NCBI RefSeq assembly: GCF_000020125.1
Contig: NC_010676.1
Span: 1,240,001 to 1,304,000 of the forward strand
Direction: 5' to 3'
DNA from: Paraburkholderia phytofirmans PsJN
Lineage (GTDB): Bacteria > Pseudomonadota > Gammaproteobacteria > Burkholderiales > Burkholderiaceae
Length of the DNA stretch: 64,000 nt
Both the position numbers and the translations under genes were made by a program. This document shows, one piece after another, positions 53,150 to 61,821 of the stretch. The first letter of the stretch is position 1. Each line of letters starts with the position of its first letter. Below the pieces are notes generated by a model that was given only the letters and a program-made list of their open reading frames with translations, was not told the origin of the DNA and made no database searches.

Positions 53150-54064
53150 ATGGACAAGCTCTCAGCAATGCAAACCTTCGTAAGGGTGGTCGAGTCGAGG
53201 AGCTTTTCGGCGGTGGCGGACGAGCTGCACGCCACCCAGAGCGCCATCAGCAAGCAGGTGGCGGCGCTAGAAAGGTCGCTCGGCGCCAACCTATTGGTTA
53301 GAACAACGCGTTCGCTCGCTCTGACCGAAGAGGGGGAGCGCTATTTCGTGCAGGCGCGCAGGCTGGTGGCGGAAATTGCCGAGGCGGAATCGGCCCTCAA
53401 GACCGGTGAGGAGCAATTGCGCGGCTGGATCCGAGTGGCCGCCCCGGTGGGCTTTGGTCGTTTGAAGCTGATGCCATTGGTGAAGTCGTTTATGGCTGCC
53501 CACCCCGATGTCAGAGTCGACCTGCGGCTGCACGACAGCTTTATCGACCTGGTGGACCAGGGAATTGATGTCACGGTCCGTATCGGTGCGCTGGACGACA
53601 GCAGGTTAGTTGCGCGGCGCGTTGGCACCTCTCAGCGCATGCTGTTGGCGCACAGCGATTACGTGCGTGCGCTTTCGCCAGGGAGTCACGCCCCCGTCGA
53701 TCCGGAAGACCTGCTCGCGCACGAATGCATTGTCTATACAGAGATGTCCAACAGCAATTCGTGGACATTTACGGCCGGGGCTGGTGCGTCGGCCACGCGG
53801 GGAACCCTTCGCAGTGTTCGTGTTGCGGGGCATATCCAGACCAACAGCAGCGAGGTGCTACGGCTCGCGGTAGTGACAGGAATGGGTATTGGCTACGCGC
53901 CCACCTGGCTATTTGAAAATGAGTTGGCAAGCGGGGAAGTTGTACGGCTGATGCCATACTGGGAGTCGCCCCAATCGCCTATTCATCTCGTGAGCCCGCC
54001 CGAGCGCAAGCACGCGGCAAAGGTCAGGGCCTTTGTCGAACACGTGTCAACGGCGTTGGCTTGA
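53150..54064 (+). CDS. LysR-family transcriptional regulator
   Basis: 304 residues from ATG 53150 (MDKLSAMQTFVRVVESRSFSAVADELHATQSAISKQV in sections). A TTG nine bases upstream is in frame but not needed. Helix-turn-helix at about 18-37, wing TRSLALTEEGERYF, effector domain LRGWIRVAAPVGFGRLKLMPLVKSF and DQGIDVTVRIGALDDS. It belongs to the same AaeR/DsdC-like subgroup as the regulator at 585-1505. Divergent from the AhpD-like/alkene reductase operon, which it probably controls. Confidence 0.9.
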   Translation: MDKLSAMQTFVRVVESRSFSAVADELHATQSAISKQVAALERSLGANLLVRTTRSLALTEEGERYFVQARRLVAEIAEAESALKTGEEQLRGWIRVAAPVGFGRLKLMPLVKSFMAAHPDVRVDLRLHDSFIDLVDQGIDVTVRIGALDDSRLVARRVGTSQRMLLAHSDYVRALSPGSHAPVDPEDLLAHECIVYTEMSNSNSWTFTAGAGASATRGTLRSVRVAGHIQTNSSEVLRLAVVTGMGIGYAPTWLFENELASGEVVRLMPYWESPQSPIHLVSPPERKHAAKVRAFVEHVSTALA

Positions 54065-54237
54065 GTCGGCATGCGGCGGCCTGCCATGCCTGCCATGTGT
54101 CAGGTAGCATAAACACGACCGTCGCAAGGTTTGCATCACCATAGGAATGTTAGTTTGGCGAGGGCGATCCCACATCCGCATTTGTCAGGCGAAGGCGAGG
54201 GGCGTCACTTCACGTTCAACTTGCTGCTCTTCCCGGA

Positions 54238-54879
54238 CTACCACCTCAAATAGAGCGGACCAATCAGCGCACCGATAGCGGCGGTGATGCTGACGCCCAA
54301 TACGTACCAGACACCCCAGAACGGTACCGACATCTCTGAACAGTAAAGCGAATATACGAGCAGTCCTTGCGCGCCAGCGAGCAGCCCGGCGCCTGTACCT
54401 GACAACATCGGGCGGATGGGAGCGAGTCCCTTCAAGGCGTGCATCACTGCGGCAAGCGATGGTAGAGAGAGCAGAACAATATTCGCCGTGGTGACTCGCC
54501 ATGTTGTACCTAACATCAGTTGCAGGCGATAACCTGGCGGGGTCGCGAATACGACGAACGTGGCAGCGAGCAACATGATAATGAATGGCAGTGTCACCGC
54601 TAACCATGCCAGCCTGACGGGTGCACCGGGCCGTCCAAGCCGTCCGGCGAGGTTCATCGCAGCGATGAGTGTCGTTACCGGAAACGCAAGTCGCACCCAG
54701 AACATCGTCGTCAATATCAATGCCGGCATGTCGCTGCGGATGCCGTAAAGTACTACCAGCAAAGCCGCGCTGCTGGCCATGCCAACACTAAGCGCGCGAT
54801 TGAGCCGCTTCGAAGCAAAATTCGATTCAACCGGTGTCAGGTTGTTAGTTAGCCTTAATATCAGATCTGAAGTTCTCAT
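54238..54879 (-). CDS. NrsF-like (DUF1109) anti-sigma protein, second copy
   Basis: 213 residues from ATG 54879 (MRTSDLILRLTNNLTPV). Six transmembrane segments and the C-terminal YCSEMSVPFWGVWYVLGV match NrsF, the membrane anti-sigma of SigF-type ECF factors. Compared with the copy at 57166, the loop cysteine of the first conserved position (WRSC there) is replaced by threonine (WRVTT), while the second (YC-SEM) is kept. It follows bufC by 91 bp and is the last gene of the bufferin operon, at a place where a DoxX gene is often found. It may titrate or modulate SigF, or have another partner. Confidence 0.82.
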   Translation of the reverse strand: MRTSDLILRLTNNLTPVESNFASKRLNRALSVGMASSAALLVVLYGIRSDMPALILTTMFWVRLAFPVTTLIAAMNLAGRLGRPGAPVRLAWLAVTLPFIIMLLAATFVVFATPPGYRLQLMLGTTWRVTTANIVLLSLPSLAAVMHALKGLAPIRPMLSGTGAGLLAGAQGLLVYSLYCSEMSVPFWGVWYVLGVSITAAIGALIGPLYLRW

Positions 54880-54970
54880 GTTACCCGACGGAAAACGTCC
54901 CAACCTTTTGAAAGCGGATACGCGATGCAATACCGGCACCGTCTGCCGGGCAAACGGTCCGACGTCCTGG

Positions 54971-55750
54971 TCAATCTCCGTGCCGGATGCCGGTGAATGC
55001 GCCGGCTGAAAGCATCCCTTCCAGGTTGCCGTGGATGTCGAAGGAGGGCGCCTCCTGAAACGCCGCCGCGACCGCTTCGCCCAGTGACGCGCCTTCGAGG
55101 AGACGCGTCAGGAAGGCCGCACCGCCAGCCGGCAGGCGCGATACCAGCACCTCACGTTCGGGCCGCGTCACGAGTGCGTCCTCCGCTTCGCTTGAGCGCA
55201 GCGGCCTAACGGGGCCGTCGTTCCGGTTCATCGCAAAGATGGCCACGGCGGGATAGCGTGATCGAACCACTCGCGTGGCGGGGTGCGGCGTGAAACGGAC
55301 TTCAGCGAGGGACGCCGGTTCGATCCCGGCTAGCGCCTCGGCAGCGAGCACAGGCAGGTCGGCTGCGTGATACGCATCCAGCCAAGCCCGCTCGATGCAC
55401 GCGATATCCGCAAGCCAGGGCATCTCGCGCGCATATTCGTAGGAATCAATGAACGCGGGAAAGTCCCGTCCGTACTCGAACAGCAGCGGCGAAGTGGGAG
55501 GCGTCGCGCGGAGATGGAAACGGGCCATCGCCCTGAAGAAGTCGGCGCCGGTGATGCGCTGGATAGCGGGATAGACCGCCGCCAGCGCCTCGATGAGGCT
55601 GACCGTGACGTTGTTGCGATAAACGTTGTAGCGCTTGACCACACCCTTGCCCGGCGCGGCGGTGACGTCTTCTGGCGCGGTGATCGATGGGTCCGTCAAA
55701 CCCGGTGCAAACGCGGCGGCGTGGCCGCCCGAAAGATGTTCAGCCTGCAT
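54971..55750 (-). CDS. bufC: BufC-like RRE-containing partner of the bufferin maturase (DUF2063)
   Basis: 259 residues. The N-terminal DUF2063 region (RYNVYRNNVTVSLIEALAAVYPAIQRITGADFFRAMARFHL) is the hallmark. These proteins bind the precursor peptide and pair with the DUF692 enzyme. Start codon overlaps the bufB stop by 11 bp, indicating coupling. Needed with BufB for modifying BufA. Confidence 0.88.
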   Translation of the reverse strand: MQAEHLSGGHAAAFAPGLTDPSITAPEDVTAAPGKGVVKRYNVYRNNVTVSLIEALAAVYPAIQRITGADFFRAMARFHLRATPPTSPLLFEYGRDFPAFIDSYEYAREMPWLADIACIERAWLDAYHAADLPVLAAEALAGIEPASLAEVRFTPHPATRVVRSRYPAVAIFAMNRNDGPVRPLRSSEAEDALVTRPEREVLVSRLPAGGAAFLTRLLEGASLGEAVAAAFQEAPSFDIHGNLEGMLSAGAFTGIRHGD

Positions 55751-56663
55751 GGCTGACCTCCTCGGCGAGTGACACGTCTTCTTCAGCCGTGATGTGCCGC
55801 GCGGAAAGTGCCTGAGCCCGCAGCACCGGCCATGCGGGAAGCTTGCTATCCCATTCGATCAGCGTGGGCGTTGGCCCGATTCGCGCAACGAGATCCCGAT
55901 AGAGATGCCAGACGGGATCGGAGATGGCGCAATCGTGGCTATCAATGAGCAGCAGTTCGTTTTCGTCGTCGCGCTGCTCGCTATGTCCGGCCAGGTGTAT
56001 TTCGCCCACCTGTTCAAGCGGTAATCCTTCAAGATACGCCTCGGCGGAAAAGCCGTGATTGGTCGCGGAAACGAACACGTTATTAAGGTCCAGCAACAGG
56101 CCGCAACCGGTGTGTTGAACGACTGCGCGGATAAATTCGGTTTCGCTCAATGTCGAGGACGCGAACGCGACATAGGTCGACGGGTTCTCAAGAAGGAGGG
56201 GACGTTTGATCGCGTCCTGGACCTGGCTGATGTGTTCGCACACGTGCTCAAGCGTTGCTTTCGTGTACGGCAACGGCAGGAGATCATTGAAGAATGTGCC
56301 GCCGTGCGACGACCACGCGAGGTGCTCAGACACCAGCACGGGTTCGTAGCGCGTCACCAGATCGCGAAAGCGCGAGAGGTGCGTGAGGTCCAGCGCCCCA
56401 GGTCCGCCGATCGACATGCACACGCCGTGAAGGGAGATCGGATAGGCCTCGCGAATCGCCGCAAGTGCCCGGTGGGGCGGACCACCGGCGCCCATATAGT
56501 TCTCGGCGTGAACTTCGAAGAAGCCATCCTTCAGGCCATCCGCGAGAATCGAGCTCAGGTGTTCATGTTTGAAACTGGTTCCGACAGGCGCCTGAGCGCG
56601 ACGCGTCACGCCATTCGAACAGCCAGGCTCGCAAACCGCCGTTGTCCTTGAGGTATCGTTCAT
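55740..56663 (-). CDS. bufB: BufB multinuclear non-heme iron oxidative enzyme (DUF692/MNIO)
   Basis: 307 residues, TIM-barrel of the DUF692 family. Metal ligands: FEVHAENYMGAGG (histidine and glutamate), SLHGVCMSIGG, SEHLAWSSHGG, LLLDLNNVFVSATNH, EIHLAGHSE and IDSHDCAIS. MNIO enzymes carry two or three irons and convert cysteines of peptide substrates into oxazolone/thioamide or thiooxazole groups. Here the substrate is the product of bufA, 32 bp upstream. Confidence 0.92.
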   Translation of the reverse strand: MNDTSRTTAVCEPGCSNGVTRRAQAPVGTSFKHEHLSSILADGLKDGFFEVHAENYMGAGGPPHRALAAIREAYPISLHGVCMSIGGPGALDLTHLSRFRDLVTRYEPVLVSEHLAWSSHGGTFFNDLLPLPYTKATLEHVCEHISQVQDAIKRPLLLENPSTYVAFASSTLSETEFIRAVVQHTGCGLLLDLNNVFVSATNHGFSAEAYLEGLPLEQVGEIHLAGHSEQRDDENELLLIDSHDCAISDPVWHLYRDLVARIGPTPTLIEWDSKLPAWPVLRAQALSARHITAEEDVSLAEEVSHAG

Positions 56664-56695
56664 GGCCGCTTCCGTTCATCAAGCCGTTGGCCGGT

Positions 56696-57007
56696 TCAGG
56701 ACTTTAGCGGCGTGAGCGAGCCATGGCCACCGCCCGGCACTTCGATACTCGTGCAGGTGCCGCCTTGAACGAACTTCCACGAGTTGCCCTGGAAGTCCAT
56801 TGCTGAGGTTCCCTGGCACGTCGTGCCGGGGCCGGCGGCGCAATCGTTCTGCCCCTTCAGTGCGACGCCGTAGCACTTTTCCTTGTGAGCCGCGATGGCT
56901 GCGCCTTCTTCCGCTTTTGTGAGCGGTGCTGCGTGTGCGACTGATGCAAGCAGGCTCGCAACAACGCCGGCGAGCAGGGTGGCGCTAACAGTGGCTTTTG
57001 TGGACAT
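56696..57007 (-). CDS. bufA: Bufferin precursor BufA (DUF2282)
   Basis: 103 residues from ATG 57007. Signal peptide [26 protein letters not shown], then the core with four conserved cysteines C45, C56, C64 and C85 ([23 protein letters not shown]). This is the four-cysteine class of bufferins: exported ribosomally made, post-translationally modified proteins that bind copper in the periplasm. It heads the bufABC-nrsF2 operon, directly behind a SigF-type promoter, 88 bp from the nrsF stop of the next locus. Confidence 0.92.
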   Translation of the reverse strand: MSTKATVSATLLAGVVASLLASVAHAAPLTKAEEGAAIAAHKEKCYGVALKGQNDCAAGPGTTCQGTSAMDFQGNSWKFVQGGTCTSIEVPGGGHGSLTPLKS

Positions 57008-57030
57008 CGCATTTCTCCAGAGATTAGAAG

Positions 57031-57047
57031 GTATCCGTGATGGATAC
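57031..57047. promoter_or_regulatory. Palindrome in the 5' leader of bufA
   Basis: GTATCC-N5-GGATAC, perfect 6-bp arms. It begins about 10 bp after the -10 box, so it lies at the very start of the bufA message. It could be a protein-binding site or an RNA hairpin. Confidence 0.5.
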
Positions 57048-57056
57048 GTCATCTAA

Positions 57057-57082
57057 TTCGTGGGTCACAGACGTCTGGTTAC
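57057..57082 (-). promoter_or_regulatory. SigF-type ECF promoter of bufABC
   Basis: On the minus strand GTAACC (57077-57082), exactly 16 bp (57061-57076), CGAA (57057-57060). This matches the promoter described for Caulobacter SigF (GTAACC-N16-CGAA) at both elements and spacing. It is 50 bp upstream of the bufA start codon. Confidence 0.85.
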
Positions 57083-57165
57083 AGGGGCGTTTTGTTTTTT
57101 TGCCTGTGGTGGTCGACATCAGCCATTTGACCAGGCGACTGCAGTGCATATTGTCGCAGCGTTGT

Positions 57166-57807
57166 TCACCAACGAAGGAGTGTGGGACCAAGCACCGCGC
57201 CGAGCGCGGCTGGGAGCAACATACCAGCCATATACCAGACGCTCCAGAACGCTGGACTCATCTCAGGGCAATGAAAGCAGTACGCGACTGTGGCGATCGA
57301 ACTCGCGAGCAGTCCGGAGGCAGCGCCGGCAAGCCGGAGCCTCGTGGGTGCCAAACCTTTGCCGGCCCAGAATACGGCGATGAAGCCTGGAATGGCGAGC
57401 AGAAGAATATTGAACGGACACGACCGCCACGAGTGCCCGAGTATCGCAGGCAGCCGCTCTTCCGGCGCCGCGGTGACGACGATCGTTATTGCAGCGATCC
57501 AGACGACTAGCACCGGTGTCGCCATGATGGGCCACGCGGCTTTAACCTTGGTACCGGGGCGCGCCAGCCGAACGGTCGCAATCAGGGCACCAATTGCGAG
57601 GCATAGCGGCAACGCGAGCTTCTCCCAGAAGATCGGGGTTTTGACGACGACCGCCAGATCGGGGCGAACGCCAAACACAGCAGCCATCAACGCCGTTGCG
57701 CCAAGCATGGCGATAGGCAGTGAGATGCCGAAACGACGGGCTGCGGTGCCTCTTCGCACAGGTGTTATGCCGGTCGAGAGCAATCCGACAAGATCATCTG
57801 TTCTCAT
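57166..57807 (-). CDS. nrsF: NrsF-like (DUF1109) anti-sigma factor
   Basis: 213 residues, six transmembrane segments ([57 protein letters not shown]; and three more). Both conserved cysteines of NrsF-type regulators are seen, in [17 protein letters not shown] and [17 protein letters not shown]. NrsF holds SigF at the membrane until metal or oxidative stress changes these cysteines. Its start overlaps the sigF stop by 4 bp. Confidence 0.9.
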   Translation of the reverse strand: MRTDDLVGLLSTGITPVRRGTAARRFGISLPIAMLGATALMAAVFGVRPDLAVVVKTPIFWEKLALPLCLAIGALIATVRLARPGTKVKAAWPIMATPVLVVWIAAITIVVTAAPEERLPAILGHSWRSCPFNILLLAIPGFIAVFWAGKGLAPTRLRLAGAASGLLASSIATVAYCFHCPEMSPAFWSVWYMAGMLLPAALGAVLGPTLLRW

Positions 57808-58349
57808 GCAATTCTCCGGACGTGTGCGGCCAGAGCCTTGAGTCCCCTATGGATACTGACCTTGACAGCCGATTCCGATAGCCCTGTCAACTGGGCGGCT
57901 TCCGCAACCGAAAGTCCCTGCAACTTGACGTGCAGGATCGAGAGCCTCTGTTTGTCGGGCAGATGACCCAGTAGTTTCCCGACATCACGACGGGCATCCG
58001 CCGGCTCGTCGTCGCATTCGGCGAAAATGTCGTCGTGCTCGTCAAGCGGTTCGTGCAACGACTCGCGTCGGGCGCGGGTCCGGAAGAAATCCATCAGCTT
58101 ATAACGCGCGATCGCGTGGACCCACGCGGTGAGAGGTTCATCCGGGCGGTAGGTATGACGCGCATTATGCACGGCAAGCAGGATTTCCTGAACGAGATCC
58201 TCGACGTCGTCGTGGAGTTGTGGAATCCGCTTTCGAAGGTAACCCCGCAGGTGACGCGTCAGTTCGGACAGGAACAAGCGATAGTCGGATGCGTTGCCCG
58301 CGAGGCCCGCAACAAGCAATGTTTTCAGACGCTGCTCTGCGGAATACAC
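57804..58349 (-). CDS. sigF: ECF sigma factor, SigF group
   Basis: 181 residues from GTG 58349, preceded by GGGAG at 8 bases. An upstream ATG at 58400 is in frame but would overlap the preceding pseudogene and adds a leader not seen in the family. Sigma region 2: [45 protein letters not shown] in sections. Region 4: [45 protein letters not shown]. Controlled by NrsF and directs transcription from GTAACC-N16-CGAA, found before bufA. Confidence 0.9.
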   Translation of the reverse strand: MYSAEQRLKTLLVAGLAGNASDYRLFLSELTRHLRGYLRKRIPQLHDDVEDLVQEILLAVHNARHTYRPDEPLTAWVHAIARYKLMDFFRTRARRESLHEPLDEHDDIFAECDDEPADARRDVGKLLGHLPDKQRLSILHVKLQGLSVAEAAQLTGLSESAVKVSIHRGLKALAAHVRRIA

Positions 58350-58365
58350 GGTTCTGACTCCCGGG

Positions 58366-58686
58366 TCAAAGAGCAGAGTGGTCCCGAACAGCTTTCTCAA
58401 GCACGGCTTTCATGCCGGCAAAGCGTCGGTCGAGCGCAGCAGGGTTGCTGGGATTCAGTGCGATCATTTGCGTGCGAGTCTCACCGCCCCGGATGACCTC
58501 GAAGGCTTTTTGTTCAAGCCCGGAGCAGATCGCATCGGCAACAGCTATTGCCGGTTCACGTACGAAACCCAGTTCGGCCCCGGCTCGTGAACTCTGCATC
58601 ATGGGTGTCTCCTTCGCCTGGGCGAGTGCCAGGCCAATGCCGCTGGAGCCGCCCGTAGTCAACCCCCGCCTGTTGCTGATTTCCAT
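58366..58686 (-). pseudogene. Short-chain dehydrogenase, internally deleted
   Basis: 106 codons from ATG 58686. The N-terminus NRRGLTTGGSSGIGLALAQA is the cofactor site of a DltE/YciK-like SDR, but it jumps directly to a C-terminal piece ending [20 protein letters not shown]. The Rossmann core with the Tyr-Lys pair (about 150 residues) is missing, and the frame is kept. Not expected to be active. Confidence 0.6.
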
Positions 58687-58736
58687 TCCTCGCGTTCCTT
58701 GTCTGGTCTGATTCTTCGGAGCTATGGATCGCCTAT

Positions 58737-58759
58737 CGCAGGGGATGAATTCCCCTGCG
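58737..58759. repeat. 23-bp inverted repeat downstream of the glutathione transferase gene
   Basis: CGCAGGGGA (58737-58745), 5-base loop, TCCCCTGCG (58751-58759). Eleven bp after the transferase stop (58770, minus strand). It may act as a terminator hairpin, though no T-run follows. It differs in spacing and polarity from the 21-bp operators of the 22-38 kb cluster. Confidence 0.55.
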
Positions 58760-58769
58760 CTTCTGTACG

Positions 58770-59471
58770 TCATGCGGCTGGGTAGTTGGACGGGAAGAGG
58801 GCGTGCCGGGCTTGCTCATCCATCTCCTGCTTGAATGCGTGGCCGGTTCCGACCGCTCTTGCGCGAATCGCAGCCGGGCGGGCGTCGATTTCAGTGAACC
58901 AGCGCTTGAGATTGGCGAATGGCGCCAACGGATCATCAGTGCCCGGCCGGACGAAAGCGGCGCGTGCTATCCAACCCCACGCGGACATGTCGGCGATCGT
59001 ATAGGTTTCTCCGACGAGATACTCGCGGCCCGCGAGCTGCTCGTCGAGTACGCGATAGTGCCGCTCCGCTTCACGGCGGAACCGGTTGATCGCATACGGC
59101 AGTTTCTCCGGTGCCGCGTGCTGGAAATGTACCGACTGACCCGAGAACGGTCCGACACCTGAACTGACGAAGAAGAGCCAGGAGAGCAGTTCGGGGCGAT
59201 CAGTTGCGGCGCCGAGATACTGTCCAGTCTTCTCGGCCAGATAAAGCAGAATGGCACTGGAATCGAACACCCTCGTTTCCCTCCCGCCCGGCCCGGCCCT
59301 GTCGACGATGGCGGGAACTTTGCCGTTCGGGTTGACTTTGAGGAAAGCGTCGAGGTGCTGTTCGCCCTTCTTGGTGTCGACGGGCCGAAGTTCATACTCG
59401 AGGCCCGTTTCTTCAAGCATCAGGGCAACCTTTGCAGGGTCGGGTGTAGGGTGAAAATAAAAGTCGATCAT
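58770..59471 (-). CDS. Glutathione S-transferase family protein (YfcG/Ure2-like)
   Basis: 233 residues. N-terminal thioredoxin-like domain IDFYFHPTPDPAKVALMLEETGLEYEL, cis-proline NPNGKVPAIVDR, glutathione contact FDSSAILLYLAEKTG. C-terminal domain with GREYLVGETYTIADMSAWGWIARA. YfcG-type enzymes have glutathione-dependent disulfide reductase activity. Divergent from the TetR gene at 59644 with about 170 bp between starts, so it is the likely regulated target. Confidence 0.9.
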   Translation of the reverse strand: MIDFYFHPTPDPAKVALMLEETGLEYELRPVDTKKGEQHLDAFLKVNPNGKVPAIVDRAGPGGRETRVFDSSAILLYLAEKTGQYLGAATDRPELLSWLFFVSSGVGPFSGQSVHFQHAAPEKLPYAINRFRREAERHYRVLDEQLAGREYLVGETYTIADMSAWGWIARAAFVRPGTDDPLAPFANLKRWFTEIDARPAAIRARAVGTGHAFKQEMDEQARHALFPSNYPAA

Positions 59472-59560
59472 GAGCTTACCGTGCGTTGCGTTCAGACCGC
59501 CTGATGCGTGCGTGATGGCTTTCGTTGGACCCCAGAAAGTGCTATCGCATCAGGTCATTT

Positions 59561-59576
59561 TAGATCAGTTGATTTA
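59561..59576. promoter_or_regulatory. Candidate TetR operator
   Basis: TAGATCA-GT-TGATTTA, a near-perfect inverted repeat (one mismatch) in the divergent region between the glutathione transferase and the TetR gene. AT-rich compared with the surroundings, as promoter overlaps usually are. Confidence 0.5.
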
Positions 59577-59643
59577 GAATATCGTAACGTGTGTGACGTT
59601 GCAATGCCGACCGGCAAAACGTTACGCGATGTGAGGAGTTAAC

Positions 59644-60237
59644 ATGGCCCGACCACGGGAATTTGATGAAAATGCAGTCCTTGATGCGGCCGCCCACCAG
59701 TTCTGGATCTATGGCTATACAGCTACTTCCGTCCGGGATCTCGCGCAGGGGATGGGAATTACGGGGGCAAGCCTGTTCAACGCGTTCGGGGACAAACGGT
59801 CGCTGTTTGAACGAGCACTGGCGCATTACATTGAAAGAAGCTTCGGAGACCGGGTATCGAGATTCGAGCGTAGCCTGCCGCCGTTGGAAGCCATCAAGGC
59901 ATTCTTCCGGGAGATTGTCGAGCGGTCGGTCCGCGACAGGGACCGTAAGGGATGCCTGCTGGTAAATTCGGCGCTTGAGGTTGCACCACACGACGCCGAT
60001 TTTCAGGCGATGATCGCAAACGTACTGGTGGAGGTCGAAGCGTTTTTCCGGCGTTGTGTGAACGCGGGCCAGCAGACCGGCGAGATTTCCAGTGCGCAGC
60101 CCGCCGATGATCTTGCCCGGTTACTGCTCGGGGTGCATCTGGGCATACGGGTGCTTGCCCGCACAAGGCCGCAGCGTGCTCTGCTGGAGGGCGTTGTACG
60201 GCCGGCGCTGGCGCTTCTCGAGCCCAACATCGACTGA
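59644..60237 (+). CDS. TetR-family transcriptional regulator
   Basis: 197 residues beginning MARPREFDENAVLDAAAHQFWIYGY. Helix-turn-helix SVRDLAQGMGITGASLFNAFGDKRSLF; ligand-binding domain RDRKGCLLVNSALEVAPHDADF, typical of the AcrR/YcdC-like subgroup with a conserved cysteine. GAGG precedes the ATG. Likely represses itself and the divergent glutathione transferase. Confidence 0.92.
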   Translation: MARPREFDENAVLDAAAHQFWIYGYTATSVRDLAQGMGITGASLFNAFGDKRSLFERALAHYIERSFGDRVSRFERSLPPLEAIKAFFREIVERSVRDRDRKGCLLVNSALEVAPHDADFQAMIANVLVEVEAFFRRCVNAGQQTGEISSAQPADDLARLLLGVHLGIRVLARTRPQRALLEGVVRPALALLEPNID

Positions 60238-60368
60238 GCGGTGGGCATGGGCGGACATGGCGTTTCCACCGCTTGCGGCGAAGATTTGCGGCGCATGGCA
60301 TCGCACATTCGCAGATTCGCGCATCCAAGGGCTAGCCTGCTGCCCTTCGGAATCCAACGGGACGGACG

Positions 60369-61142
60369 CTAATTCGCTTCAAAGAGCGGGATGTAGCCCT
60401 CAGTCGGCAATAGAGCTGCGTGCATTTCCGAATGAGCGCCCACCGAATTGAGGGTGTCTACAGTAGTGCGTCGATTTGACAGAATACGCCACGGCACCGC
60501 TTGCGTAGCAGGCGCAGCAGGATCCAGCGCTCTGCATAACTCATCAAGCATTGTACGAGGAGGTAGCGTGTACGTCACAAACCCCTCATTGGCCAAAGAT
60601 GCGGTACGAAAACCAGCATTTCCACACAGCCGCTCCTTCACAGGAACATCACGAACGGCTGCCTCACGGGAGTTCTGGATCAGATCCGCCGTGATGGAAT
60701 CCACGATTCGACTGCCTTTGATGAATGAGGGTCTGTCGGCGGCCCACGCCTCAGGCGGGCAAGCCTTGTGTGCCGGCATAAGTTCGATGAAAGGATTGAC
60801 TTCAGCCGGATAGATTCTGCAGACGTTGGGCCTTGCCTCGTATGCGCCACATCGCATATCGGGTTGCAGGTGCGGGCAGGCGCCGTCGAAGGCGGCAGCG
60901 ACGGTCACCATCACACGGATCGGAAGCTCACCGCTTTCGGCGGCAAACGACCGCACTCGCCTGTGTTGCACCTGGCCATCGTCCGTCGATGGTTCGACGG
61001 GCCACGGCATCGCTTCGCAAAGAACCTGGACATCTCCGCCACGTTCCAGCCAGCGTATGGCTTCGTTGACGCTCAGGGGCAGACGAAGATTGTGACAACA
61101 ATCGCCGCACATCGTGCATGCGAAGTTTAAATCCGTGGTCAT
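60369..61142 (-). CDS. YkgJ-family cysteine cluster protein
   Basis: 257 residues from ATG 61142 (MTTDLNFACTMCGDCCHNLRLPL). The CxxCxxCC cluster at the N-terminus, CPHLQPDMRCGAYEARPNVCRIYPAE in the middle, and a late cysteine in RLCGN form the zinc/iron-chelating pattern of this family. Function of the family is not established. It stands alone; the region up to 61431 contains no gene. Confidence 0.85.
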   Translation of the reverse strand: MTTDLNFACTMCGDCCHNLRLPLSVNEAIRWLERGGDVQVLCEAMPWPVEPSTDDGQVQHRRVRSFAAESGELPIRVMVTVAAAFDGACPHLQPDMRCGAYEARPNVCRIYPAEVNPFIELMPAHKACPPEAWAADRPSFIKGSRIVDSITADLIQNSREAAVRDVPVKERLCGNAGFRTASLANEGFVTYTLPPRTMLDELCRALDPAAPATQAVPWRILSNRRTTVDTLNSVGAHSEMHAALLPTEGYIPLFEAN

Positions 61143-61431
61143 GTCGATCTCGGGTTTCAGAAAGCGAAATACAGGTACACACAAAGGGAAACGAAAGACT
61201 GCCTAACCTCGGTTGCAGTCGATCCTTTGCTAGTTCGATCTGAAACCCGTTTCGGTTACATCCGAACGTGAAAATGGCCTCTGCGTCACCGGACGCGTCT
61301 GGGTCCGTCGAGAGCTACGGACGGGGGCAGCAGATTTGTGCCGCGCTGTAACCGAGATTGCCGAATATCCGAACTAGGATTGGAGCATTGACTGTTTCCC
61401 CTCTTTTCCCAACCGCCAAAAGGGTCTAATC

Positions 61432-61821
61432 ATGAACCGGATACGATTCGTTAAACACATCGTAGGTGCAGCGTTGCTGGCGGCGTCAGCCGCCGCGTTC
61501 GCGGGTGAAATGCCATTTACTCAGGCAAGCTTCGATCAGACCGTCTCATCGGGTCGGCCGGCGGTTGTCTATCTGCATGCCAGTTGGTGTCCAACATGTC
61601 GGGTTCAAAAGCCGATCGTCGACCATCTGTCTGCCGATCCCAAACTGAAGCAGGTGACGATTTTCATCGCAGACTATGATGCGGAAACGAAACTGAAAAG
61701 AGAACTCAAGGTAACCCAGCAGTCGACCTTCGTTGTCTTCAAGGATGGCCACGAAGTGGCGCGTTCGACGGGGCAGACCCAGGAGGCCACCATCCGGGCC
61801 GTGTTTGAACAGGCTCTGTGA
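61432..61821 (+). CDS. Periplasmic thioredoxin-family protein
   Basis: 129 residues. Signal peptide MNRIRFVKHIVGAALLAASAAAFA; thioredoxin fold with the active site LHASWCPTCRVQKPI (WCPTC) and QQSTFVVFKDGHEVARSTG containing the cis-Pro-equivalent loop. The stop overlaps the ccdA start (TGATG), so the pair is translationally coupled. Role: thiol reduction in the periplasm, fed by CcdA, probably in cytochrome maturation or oxidative protection. Confidence 0.9.
   Translation: MNRIRFVKHIVGAALLAASAAAFAGEMPFTQASFDQTVSSGRPAVVYLHASWCPTCRVQKPIVDHLSADPKLKQVTIFIADYDAETKLKRELKVTQQSTFVVFKDGHEVARSTGQTQEATIRAVFEQAL

Noticed and set aside
58737..58759. Seventh copy of the 21-bp operator
   Set aside because: Arms read CGCAGGGGA/TCCCCTGCG with a 5-bp spacer and opposite polarity; it follows a gene rather than preceding one.
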